Part shown: in pieces, positions 35,806-46,062 of the stretch
Layout: the number at the start of each line of letters is the position of its first letter
How positions within the stretch are numbered: position 1 is the first letter of the stretch
Assembly: GCA_022496205.1 (NCBI GenBank)
Contig: WTXD01000001.1
Coordinates: forward strand, 1,488,001 to 1,552,000
Source of the DNA: Gloeopeniophorella convolvens
Taxonomy: Eukaryota > Basidiomycota > Agaricomycetes > Russulales
Reading direction: 5' to 3'
DNA length: 64,000 bases
Translations under genes and position numbers: made by a program
Notes under the pieces: model-generated
The model's input: the letters and a program-made list of their open reading frames with translations, nothing else
What the model was told of the DNA's origin: nothing
Databases searched by the model: none

Positions 35806-37821
35806 ATGTCTCAAGACGCGGATATGCGATCCACCCTTGGCGCTGTATTGACAGGCGCGTTCTTTGCTACGGCGTGAGTACGCTTTGAACGGTCACTGGC
35901 CCTGTCGCTATCCACCTCACCTTCTTCGAGTCTTTCCGGATCCGTTTGCCTTCAGACCTTCCTGTACATACGGCATTACCCGAACGACTACAAGAACCTG
36001 AAGGCTCTGGTAGTTTATATATTTTGCGCCAGTATGACACTTTGCTCACTGGCCCACGCACAGGTCGCTGCGACCTGGCAAGTTGCAAAGATCTTGCGTA
36101 GGATACACTCGCTGATACCTCAGCCCGTTTCAATAGGGGCATGGACACCGCGCAGACGATCTGCATTACAACACTATGTTACCAATATATGACCCTGAAT
36201 TTCACGAGACCTGAGATTGCGGACTATATATTCAGGTGCGTTTCTGTCTGTTTGAGCCTCTTCTTTCAGCTCATGTTCCCTTTGGTTGTATAGGACAGTG
36301 GCGGTACGTCGGGCGAAACCTCTGTCCGCGCATAAAATTCCCTCATCAGCTCCCCAGGCCTCCATAGCGCTAACCGTAAGCCCGACTGCAAGTGATTGAT
36401 CTTCGTAGTTAAACCATCGCGCCCCGTTTTAGGCCCTTCTGACAGTCACCGTCAACGGGTCAGTCTCCATCGTCGCACATTTCGAAGTCGTTGGACTCAT
36501 ATCTTCCGTTAGTTTCTTCTGCCATAGGGTCCACAAACGTGAGCTGACGCTATCTACTTTCATTCAAAATCTCACTCCACCCAGTGAGCCGGGGAAACTG
36601 GTGGCTTACGGTACCGACAGTAAGTAGTGCGCGCCATTGAGTGCGTAAGATATCCATCTCACCCGATCCAGATCTTCTGCCTGGCTGCACGACTTGGTTT
36701 GTTGATCGCCCCCGCGCGTGCACACGCTGACCTAGAGCGGCTCCTCAGGCCTTGCTATCGGTAAGCTCTGCATACATACTCCTGTCCTTGGGCAATGGGC
36801 ACTAAGATACGAATTAACGGGGCAGCGACTAGCATTGAGACGTATGGCCTCTCACATCTATAACTTATCCGCTGGTTGAGCGTAGATCAGGTCGAAGTTG
36901 CAGAGCTTCAAGCTGTACGGTCACAGATTCCGGGTAGGTGTCATCTACTCTCTAGGTTGCCATAGCACGGGCTGACATGCGCTTAGTGGCTGCTCACCTC
37001 AGCTCTCGCCTTGTCCGCCACGTCGGACGTCATCGTCACGGCGGGCTTATGTTACTACCTGCGCCGCCTCAACCGCGGAATGTACAGCACGCAGAAGATG
37101 ATGTCTACGATCTTTGCTTTCGCGATCAACGACGGCGCCCTGACATGGTTTGTACAGCCTCCTCGCTTCACGCGCGCTGCGCCCCTTCATCACCTGTGTT
37201 TGCAGTTTCGTCGCCCTCATAACTCTCACATGTGTGCGTGCCTCTCCTTCCGCGCCGAGTGCGCCGCCAACGGCTGAGCTACAGTGGCTCGCCATGCCGA
37301 ACAATCTTGTTTACCTTGGTGTCCACTTCACGATTGGAAGTGTGCGTTGCTCTCGCCTTTCTGTTGCCTAGTATGGCTCATCCCACCCCGTACGCCTCAG
37401 TCAACTCCAACTCCCTGCTCGCGACGTGCGCCCTTCCCGAATCCCGTCAAGAATAATCTAACACCTGAATCCGCAGACTTAACATGCGCGACTACATAAA
37501 GCGCTCCGCAGGCGGCGCTGTTGGCGTCGTGAACGTTATGAACCCGGTTGCGGGGCAGACCGCGTACCCGATGGCGACCCGCGGCGCCACGCACTGGCCT
37601 GGCGCTGAGGGAGGAATCACGGGCGCGCCGTTCTACGAAGAGGAGCAGTCGAAGCTTGCACACGCAGATGGTGCTGGAGTACGTCTTGTCACTCTGTAAA
37701 CACCCAGATGGCATTGAGTACCTGACGCCCGTGTCCCTTTACTTTGATATGTAGCCGCTGCAGATCAAGGTCGACACGACTGTGCACTATGATCAACTGC
37801 CGCGCGAATCGCTCCCACGAT
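35806..37821 (+). CDS. DUF6534 membrane protein, copy C
   Basis: Third copy, closest to copy B. Order: STLGAVLTGAFFATA, LSGSVCLQTFLYIRHYPND, GMDTAQTICITTLCYQYMTL, AASIALT, ALLTVTVNG, FFCHRVHK, LSRGNWWLTVPT, IFCLAARLG, KLQSFKLYGHRFR, SATSDVIVTAGLCYYLRRL, NDGALTW, MPNNLVYLGVHFTIGS, VNSNSLLAT and LNMRDYIKRSAGGAVG. The tail contains MNPVAGQTAYPMATRG and YEEEQSKL, both shared with B. One GC-AG intron (ctg|GCAAGT at about 36075) is shared with B; copy A has GTAAGT at that place. The stop used by A and B right after HYD is lost here, adding QLPRESLPR before TGA. No frame break was found. Role unknown; a membrane receptor-like or transporter role would be a guess. Confidence 0.82.
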
Positions 37822-38067
37822 GACCGATGATCCTGACCCTTGAGCTACGCCTTTTCTTGGCGACCCACCCCCGGATATCTATACGTTTACGTTGATCTTG
37901 TATTTAACCGCGCGAGCGGTTGTTTGTTCGTCCAATATAACGCTCAGGGGTCCATCTGACATGACATTCCTCGGCGAACATGACATAGAACGTCATTGGT
38001 ATTGCGGATGCAAGAAACAGGAAGCCGAGAAGGAAAGATGTATACCAACAGGCGTCCGTTACTACAC

Positions 38068-41000
38068 TTACTGCACGGACCCAAAGCCGCGCGGGCAGTT
38101 CTGCAGCGCGATGCTCGACGAGCCGCTGCGAAGGTAGCATATCTTCGCAGTGATGCACTCACCAGTGCACGCAGGCGTGAGCACGGACTGCTTGCCCTGG
38201 AAGTTGTTGAACGTCTGTGCAAATGCCCCACGTCAGCTATCATATGTCAACCCCATACAGCACCACACTGCGCACCGTGACGAGATCCGGGTTCGCCTCC
38301 ATCTCTGAGATAGTTAATCACATCAGCATCAGTGTGGTGGAAAGAGGCAGAATGGTGCATACGCTCAGTCACAAGGTGCCACCATGTCGCGTTGAGTGGG
38401 TCGTTCGGCCCCAGCCGGTGATGTTCGCTCCATACGCTGTGCGCGTGCTATACTCGGACACATACGTCGGGCCGAACGCAGTCTGGCCCTCGAGCGCAGC
38501 GAACGAGTTCACGTCGCTCCGCCACCTGCACCACCGTCAAGTTAGCACGTACCCCGTCCGGCCACGATTAGGCGCCCAGCTTACGTGTGGCGTCAACAAT
38601 GTCGAACGTCTGCGGGGAGCGTGCCGTGAGTACGTATACTCGGGCGCGCAGGAGCGGGCGGAACGGCGTACGGCAGAGTCGACCTCGTACACGCGGAAGC
38701 CCGAGTTGAGGTTTGTGAGCGGGGTGATGGACGGCCGATCCACGACGTCGCGAGCGCCGTCTGCGCGCTGATGTTCGTCGCGTTGTTCGCGTAGAATATC
38801 TGCGGGGCCGGACGCAACGTCAGCGGCTGACGTGGGAACGGAGCGGCGGACGGACCGAGAGCTCGTCCTCATGCGTGTGACCCCAGAAGATGTCTGCACA
38901 GCACCGCAGGTGTGTCAGCGCTTGTGCGGGTCAGCTGCAGGTCAGATGGGGCGCACTGGCAATGACATGGGGAGAGAAGCGGTCGACGCTGCCGAGGGAT
39001 GAGCCGGCGCGTGATGCAACTTAAGTTTGATAGCGCTCACATCTGGTAGACTGATGATGAGCGCGGGGAGAGGCGTCAGTGGGAAGAGCAATGTGGGGGA
39101 GCAACAGATGGCACTGACAGTGATTGGTGGGGGCTTCGAGGGCGTTGGTTCCGTCCCAACCGCTCAGGACGTGACCGAGGATCCAAACTGACAACAGTCG
39201 TCAACACATGCGTGACGTCAGGACGTCTATAGAAAGAAAACCCTCACCTCTGTCTCCATGGTCCTCGGCGTCCTGTAGCTCATCCGTCAGGAATCGCAGC
39301 ATCCCTGATGTATCGATCTGGCTGAGGTTGACGTAGTTGAACCAGTTGGAGCTGGTATTATTCAGTACACTACGTCAACCCGGTCCAAGGTAGGTGCGCA
39401 CCGGTACCCTGATAGACTCGCTCAGCATGAACTCCACTGAACTCAAGCACAAGACAGAGCTTACACAAATCGGTGTTGAGGGTGATTACGCGCAGGCCAT
39501 CCGTGCGCTGAACGCTGTACGCAGCATAATGAGCGCGCGCCTGGGCGACAGCGCTCTGGGGTATCCATTGCTCCTGTTGCCAGAGCGCTGCAACGTGGTC
39601 GTAGTTCCTGCAACCCCGGGGTTCCATCTTTGGTCCACCGGAGATAGCGGGCACGAGTACTCACCAGCTGAACTGATTGGCCAGTTCACCGCCAAGCGAG
39701 TGGGGCGCGTCTTGAGCTCTACGTCGCGTCAACACCTGTCTCTACTTCTCACGAGCGACTGTGCTTACTGGTTGTAGCTGTCGTGGTTGCCCAGTGCAGC
39801 ATACACTGGCCCGGAACCAAGGGTGCGCTTCCAGAGATCATAAAGCACTGTCTAGAGCAAAATGAGCATGCGAGAGTTACACAGACGCGCATGTGTGCGC
39901 ACCTCAGTATACGTGATGTAGTCTCTGCACCTCATCAGCACGCACGCATACACCGTGAGACACATGACCCACCTCGAAAGCTGATTCTCAGAGTCGTGCG
40001 AGACCAAGTCGCCCGTGAACACCGTGAACGCGAAGCCGGTCTTCTCGGTCCCGGCGAGGACCGGGATCGCCGCGACGGCAGCGGCAGCGAGCGAGAAGGA
40101 GGTGTCGCTACCGAAGGCTACAGCGTCAAACCTTCACCGGTCACCACGGCAGCAGCACGACAGCACGTACCAGAGGTACGCGCCAAAGCGGGGTGCCGGC
40201 TGGAGCGTTGCGTTCGGACTGCCTGTATTGAAGTTGTTCTCGCGGCAGCACAAGCCGGTCGTGCAGTTCGCCTCGGCACCGTTCGCGAAGCCTGCAGCAC
40301 GTAAACCTGTCAGCAGCATACGAGGCGCAGCAGACAGAGGTGGTGCGCACGGGGGTCGAGGTGGAAGTCCGAGAGGTGCAACACCTTGAGCCGCTTCCCG
40401 CTCGGTGTCTTGGGCGGCGGGAGCGGGCTCGGCTTGGGCTTCGCGAACCAGCCAGTGAGGTTCAGCGCGGGCGTCGGCGGAAGCGGGCACGCGCTCGAGA
40501 TGAAGTTCTCGCAGATCATCTGCCCCCAGCCGCGTCAGCACCCGCGCGCTGTACACCGGCACACGGTACACCCACCAGGCCATCGTACCCCGCGACGTCC
40601 GCGTTCGCGAGCACCTGCGTGAGCACGGGCCCGAGCGTCGTCGCGCCGAACGACTCGTCGCACGTGCTAGACAGCCTGAACTGCTCGCAGAGGAACACCG
40701 CGAACGCGGGGCCCTGTGCGGGCGCCGCGAGCGCAAGGAACTTGGCGACCTGCAGCGTCGCGGTGCACAGCGCGCATTTGTTGCCCGCGAAGGCGGAGCT
40801 CGTGGCGAGGCCCTGCACCTGCGCGATCGCGTTTTGCAGGAGCTGCGCGTCGGACGCGCGTGGAGGGAGCGGATGCGGGTCGACTGTATCATTCTGCGTG
40901 CGTGAGTGCTGCGTGAGACTGGTGAGGTACTTGAATTAGCGAGGGGACGCACCTGAGGTATGTTCTTCGGGCTGGTGAGCGCGAGCGGATATGTTTTGTG

Positions 41001-41265
41001 CTGGAGAAGGGTGCGTCAGGGTGCTGGCAGGGTGAGGGGCCGCATATATGCGCACAAGAACAGGGTCCGAGATGACGGGCTGTGGTTGGGCCGAGGTGGC
41101 GGTAGGGTTGTTAAAGTACGACTTGTACAGCGACGTCGGGAACGTCCCGGGAGCAGTGAATGACGACGGGCCGAACGTGAGCGACGACGCGGTCGTCGCC
41201 GCCGCGAGTGCCGGCGAGACGGCGACAGCCGCGCCGGCCGCGAGCTTGATGAGGAGGCGCACCAT
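38068..41265 (-). CDS. Secreted acid sphingomyelinase-like phosphodiesterase
   Basis: Family hydrolyses sphingomyelin or related phosphodiesters with a two-metal centre, in the lysosome/vacuole or outside the cell. The start MVRLLIKLAAGAAVAVSPALA is a clear signal peptide. A saposin B-like domain with paired cysteines (NKCALCTATLQVAKFL and FLCEQFRLSSTC, about 40800-40640) follows. The metallophosphatase motifs are complete across introns: LHLSDFHLD (about 40380), FTGDLVSHDS (about 40010), AALGNHDSY (about 39790), GHVLSGWDG (about 39160) and FWGHTHEDE (about 38870). PSITPLTNLNSGFRVYEVD (about 38745-38690) is typical of the family C-terminus. The end is CYLRSGSSSIALQNCPRGFGSVQ with a Cys pair. 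About 650-700 residues. Secretion suggests a role in external or vacuolar lipid or nucleotide breakdown; the substrate is not shown. Confidence 0.88.
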
Positions 41266-41324
41266 AGGCCAAAATGTCGCTAGAGGAATGCCTCAGGCGC
41301 GAGGTGAACAGCCAGCCGTGCGAG

Positions 41325-41333
41325 GGTATAAAT
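41325..41333 (-). promoter_or_regulatory. TATA-like element of the sphingomyelinase-like gene
   Basis: On the minus strand this reads CGTATTTATACC, about 60 bp before the ATG at 41265. Position and base content fit a TATA element. Confidence 0.4.
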
Positions 41334-42298
41334 ACGCGGACAACGCGGTCGCATCGGCAACCCCGAGGTGCGAGAAGTACGTCAATATGTCACCGTTAGT
41401 GGGACGAACACGGCACCAGCGCTGCCTTTGCGGTTCCATTGGTGGGCGTGGGCTCATCGGACAGCACGCGCGTCGTCGCGAAAGCGGAGCGGAGGCGGCC
41501 GGCGATGCACGTTCGCTGATGCGTCGAATCAGCAAGCAGGACGCGGGGACTGCGGATGGCGCACTACTAGCGCCGTTCACTGGCCTAGGTCGAGCACACG
41601 CCGCGTCTGACCACATGCTCGGCGAAGTCGACAAATCTAATTTCAGCCAGGGAAAGAGTGACCCAACTACGACAGTACTCGCAATAGCACACATGCATAT
41701 ACTTCATTCTGCATCGACATATATGAAGGCACGGATCAAGGTGTTCCTTCAGGTGTGGAGAGGATGGATAAATAGGATGGATAACGTGAAAGAATACTTG
41801 ACGGAGATATGTATAGATATCCGAATCGACGAAGAGCCTGGCGCGATCCTACTCCGGCGAAAGCTGGAAACCGAAACGAGCAGAAGACGGGGCAGGATGT
41901 GGGTATGATGATAGTACAGTGAGCATCGTGAAGTCAGTATATGGTGGTAATACAGTGTGTATATTGGGTGCGATATGGAATTAGCCCAGGGTAGATGATG
42001 TTCGTATCCGCCGGGAGGTCATAAAGATAAAGCCAATGGATCGGGTGTGGGTGTGGCACGAAGGAGGATCGAAGTAAAACTCTGATTATCCGAGTCGGGG
42101 CGTTGTCGAACGAGCATGTAGCGTGGCCCGGATGGAGCCAGACCGGGGCGAGGGCGGAGGAAAATGGTGAGGCGAGAGTAACAGCTGAGTCTACAGCTGG
42201 CCAGGCTACCCTGCGAGACCAATACCGTTGGATAACCCAGTTCGGCCAGGGGGAAGGCGAGGGGGGCGTGGGGACGGCGTGGGGACGAACCTGATGCT
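41334..42298. other. Intergenic, no gene seen
   Basis: About 960 bp between two minus-strand genes. A plus frame at 41048-41908 is long but overlaps the antisense of the signal-peptide exon and has no family pattern. I treat it as chance in GC-rich DNA. Confidence 0.45.
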
Positions 42299-42595
42299 TT
42301 ATATGGAAGAAGCATCGCTCGACAATGACGACGCAGACTCGGCGCTAGAGACAGAGCTCGACCCCGCACTTGGCGAGTCTCTGGGGGTGCGCGCGCTGGG
42401 CATCTTGCACTCGGATGTCATCGGGGGCGGCGCCCTGGCGGGATCGTGCCTTTTGTAAGTGCGTGCGCGTGCCTTTTCCTCCGCTTGTCTACGGGATTCC
42501 ATCCACAAACGGAGCGTATAGTCATGGAGGGACTGGGAGTAGAGTACCAAGGGGTCGACTGTGGGGTCAAGGGAGCCCTGGGAGGAGGCCAACAT
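42299..42595 (-). CDS. Small hypothetical protein, 98 residues
   Basis: Not recognised. One open exon reads MLASSQGSLDPTVDPLVLYS, then a charged helical stretch (LHDYTLRLWMESRRQAEEKAR), a Pro-rich link and a Ser-rich tail (SSVSSAESASSLSSDASSI). A TATAAAT sits about 81 bp upstream on the same strand (42682-42676), which supports a real transcript. There is no signal peptide or membrane helix. An extra 3' exon is possible but not needed. Confidence 0.5.
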   Translation of the reverse strand: MLASSQGSLDPTVDPLVLYSQSLHDYTLRLWMESRRQAEEKARARTYKRHDPARAPPPMTSECKMPSARTPRDSPSAGSSSVSSAESASSLSSDASSI

Positions 42596-42675
42596 TGCGT
42601 TGGGACAAGAAACTGAGGAAAGAGCTTGTTATGAGGGGATCCGGCTGCTCGGGCAGTTGAGCGAGCTCGGGCTGG

Positions 42676-42682
42676 ATTTATA
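42676..42682 (-). promoter_or_regulatory. TATA box of the small hypothetical gene
   Basis: TATAAAT on the minus strand, about 81 bp before the ATG at 42595. Confidence 0.45.
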
Positions 42683-42699
42683 GGAGCCCGGGAGGGCGA

Positions 42700-45400
42700 A
42701 AACGGGGCGCGGCAGAGCGCGGCACGCGCGCGTCCGGAGGAGCACGCCGTGGATTCATGATGGAGCCTCGCCCCGCCTCGCTTTCCTCCACCAACGGAAC
42801 ATCGCCCGCCGGTCCAACCCCTCGGCCTCGTTCTCCTCTATAGGTTCTACATAGACGCGCTCTGTCTTCATTCGGCCCTCATCTCGGCGCCGTCACTATT
42901 GACCAGCTCGTTGCCTTCGCGATGGCACGTTCAATGTGGCACATTCCGTGGCAGAGTCCCTCGCGATGGAGCATTCGCTGGAGCATGCCCATCTCAATGA
43001 TGGCACTCGCTCGAGCAATTGTGCTGCACCTGCGCCCAGCAGCCGGATTCCGATCCAACAGCGACGCCCGCCGAAGCACCGGCCGCACCGAACCCGATAT
43101 GATATCGTCACCAGATTATGTACAAATTCGTCTGCCGCGGCAAGCCAATTCCTCCACACCGCTGACGTTTGGGGGAAAACACAGGGAAACTCCCCCTCAC
43201 CGTGTCCGCCGTCCGATCCTCCCAACACCAGGAATCCTCGTTCCGAAAGTTACCCTCGAGTCATTGACCACCCCTCCATGGGCTATGACGTCCAGAAAAA
43301 TAGCCCCCGGGTCATCTTCAGTGGTTAATGACTAGTGATCAGTGACTCGTCGAGCGGGGCGTAAAGAACGCAGGCAACAGCCCTCGTGCCCGAGTCCTGC
43401 AACTGGTGAACCAGCGCAGCGCAAGCCTGTGTCTCAGCTGCCCTGCTCGCGTGCCCACCCGCTATCGAAAAAAGGGCACAGACCGAATTAGAATCCGCCC
43501 GGGTGGAGCGGTCCAACACGTCTGTGGAGCGGTCCGCCAACCCAGCGTCCCCGGTTGCGCACTTCTCGGGCCGTGTTGCTGTGGGGCCGCGCACCCCGAT
43601 GCCCCGCCTACACTCCTAGTTCCTGCTGGATCAGCCTTTTTCGAATACCATGCATGGAACCCGTGGGGCGACTGCTTGGCGCACAGCGAGGGAAATCCGT
43701 GAGCGGTGCTAGAGAAGCCCGAGTGGCGCTTCCAATCAAGAACCGCGAAAACGTACACACTTGCGAGCGGGCGAGTAGTAGCGTGATCGTTGCGCGGGAC
43801 GCTGATGCCAAACGTACAAGCGACTCCAAGATCGGCCGTCCTAGGAGGCAGGCTTTTCCGCGTCAGAAAAGAGCGCAGCCGCCTACGGGTGCGCCGTCTG
43901 TGCGGTCTTAGTTTGCAGATGCATCAGGGTGCTTCGGTGGTGTCATCGTCTCAGCATCCGTCTTCATCGAGATTGGCCTCACTCGGGGTGGCGTTTGCGT
44001 GATGCGACAATGGCTTGCGTGAGCGCCCTGGGAAGCGTTACGTTCAGCACCAACAAAACACGGGCAATCAACAACACTTCCGTCACCGAATTTCACTCCA
44101 AAAAAGGCCGTACGCGCAGCCCTGGCCCGGCGATTGATTGCTGAGAGTGAATCCGGACGAGCATCCACGCCAAGCCGTACCCAACTCCGCTGAAAAGCAG
44201 AACCCCCTGCGAAATCAAAAAGTCGAACACCGCTGCCCAGCTCCCTGATAATCACGCAGATAAAACACGTACAGGGCTAGCCACGGGGGAACCAGAATAG
44301 GCCAGCGTACGTAAATCACCTGTGCGGTCATAGCCCAGCCGCTGCGCCATAGACGTCCTGCCCACCACCTCGGCTCGCACGACGCAGAACAAGGGACAAA
44401 ACAAGGCACTCCGACGATCGCGCCTGTGGGGTCAAGAACAGTGGCGCCGCGCACCTCAGCATATCCTCTTCCTCGATCGTCCGCCCAAGGACTTTCGGCT
44501 ACGCACTGCTGGGAAGGTAACCAAATTTCAGGTTGGAGCATGTCGTGCGGGTGCGGTGCATCCGTATCATGTACACGAGGGCGCGGTCTCACGTTGTCAC
44601 TGAGCCGGCGCAAGAGCAAGTCCAGGGTGCGCGGCGGATAAACATAGATGAAGACGCCGTGCTACGTACAGTATGTAGAAGGCAAAATGAAGGTGGAAGG
44701 GGGGTGTGGTGCGCGGCTGCGCAGCCCCCTCGCTACAGCCAAGATGAAAACACGTGCGAAGACATGGGCTGCGCTCCAAGCGGTGCCCACGGGGGCCGAG
44801 CGCGGGCGTCGCATTCCAGTGACTTAACCTACTCATCTGTGTCCGATCTGCCCAACCCCTGCAGCAGGCCTACTTACTTACCAGCCAAGCAGCCGTACAT
44901 AATTCGCGCGCTTCGCGGAGATGATAGAGGTGCTGTTCCACGTGCCCCTTGCAGTCTAGTGACCAGCGTGCCAATCTGTGCCAATCCACCCACTTACACC
45001 ATTTCGGCGATGTGGGCCGTGCGTAGCGCCCGCCGCGCGTGCCACGCCTAATTGCACCGCGCCCCAAAAGCCAAACTCGCGAAGCAGAAGGGTCCCTCCC
45101 GCCTCCCGGCAGGGATAGGGGGACAAGACAGAAGAGAAGCGCAAGAAAGTCTAGAACCTGAGCGGTGGGTGCGCGCTGCCATTGCAGATTATGGGTGCAT
45201 GTAGGGTACATATAACACGACGGGGGAGCCACGCGCCGCGAGGGGGCCACAAGACCCCGACCAACCGGGCAGAATGGAAGGGAGGTGGGGTCCGAATTCT
45301 AAAACCAGAGCCGGCGGGAGCCTAGCCTACGCACGGGCAAGTCAGCTCGCGCCCTCGCACACCACACACAAAACAAAGAGCCACGCACCATCATTCCAAC
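42700..45400. other. 2.7 kb region without a recognised gene
   Basis: Frames of 100-170 codons occur on both strands (for example 42922-43335 plus, 44533-45051 plus, 44215-44619 minus) but overlap each other, are rich in Arg, Pro and Ser, and show no domain or consistent splice structure. No terminal inverted repeats or RNA genes were recognised. It could hold a non-coding RNA, a relic or a rapidly evolving gene. Confidence 0.4.
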
Positions 45401-45424
45401 TGTGCCAGGTCACCAGCGCGCGCC

Positions 45425-45661
45425 TCACACCGGCACAAACATTTCGCCCCACCGGCGCACGACAAAGATGCCCACGGCAAACAGCCCGACGCCCGCGACG
45501 ATGTTGACGTTGCCCGGGAGCTTGTCGGGCGCGAAGACCTGGGTGCGCAGGAAGCGCGCCCACGCGCCTTCGTTCGGGTCGACGGACGGCCCGCCGCGCG
45601 TGAGCTGCGCAGGCGTGTAGTATGCAGGGCCAGAGCCCGGAGGTGCGCCACGGCGTGCCAT
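45425..45661 (-). CDS. Small single-helix membrane protein, Tom6-like (tentative)
   Basis: A 78-residue single-exon protein. The N-terminal half is Pro/Gly-rich (MARRGAPPGSGPAYYTPAQL), then ARFLRTQVFAPDKLPGN and one helix near the C-terminus (VNIVAGVGLFAVGIFVVRRW) ending GEMFVPV. Size, a single late helix and the W-x-E-x-x-x-P end resemble Tom6, a small subunit of the mitochondrial outer-membrane translocase. The match is by layout rather than by a strict motif. Another small tail-anchored membrane protein is the alternative. Confidence 0.5.
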   Translation of the reverse strand: MARRGAPPGSGPAYYTPAQLTRGGPSVDPNEGAWARFLRTQVFAPDKLPGNVNIVAGVGLFAVGIFVVRRWGEMFVPV

Positions 45662-46062
45662 TTTTTTCGTGTGTGGTGGGTGGGTAGGGTGGGTGAGGTG
45701 GTGGCGGTCGGGGGTACGTGCGCAGACGAGGTTGCGTGGCGCGGCTGCGGCGTTTCGCGTGCGCTTAGTCAGCAGCGGCGGGAAACTCCTTTGTCAGCTT
45801 GTTGAAATGCCGTCACCGTCGCGGTGACTCGAGTCCTAATAAATGTGCATTTGTGTAGAAGTGGGGAGTTCGTAGTAAGTAATTTATACACGGCAACAAC
45901 AGCAAGGTACAGCAGACGTGACAGTCGTAGGTAGCGTCAGTGCATATCGTATCGTAGGATAATCGTGTCCAGCAGCGTGGCAGGCAGTCCGAAGCGTCCG
46001 TCTGGGCCGTGGCAGCGGCGCGGGGTCGTGCAATGCGCGGCATGCACCCATGCATGCACGCG

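Larger units (their letters stand above)
35380..37960 (+). repeat. Segmental duplication unit C
   Basis: Direct-orientation partner of 31370-33900, about 4 kb apart start to start. Promoter, coding exons, introns and 3' flank are all recognisably shared. The unit carries DUF6534 copy C and ends next to the convergent sphingomyelinase-like gene. Confidence 0.7.

Noticed and set aside
41048..41908. Plus frame of 286 codons
   Set aside because: It overlaps the antisense of the signal-peptide exon of the sphingomyelinase-like gene and has no family features.
44533..45051. Plus frame of 172 codons as a gene
   Set aside because: Low-complexity, overlaps other frames, no start context, no domain, no splice support.
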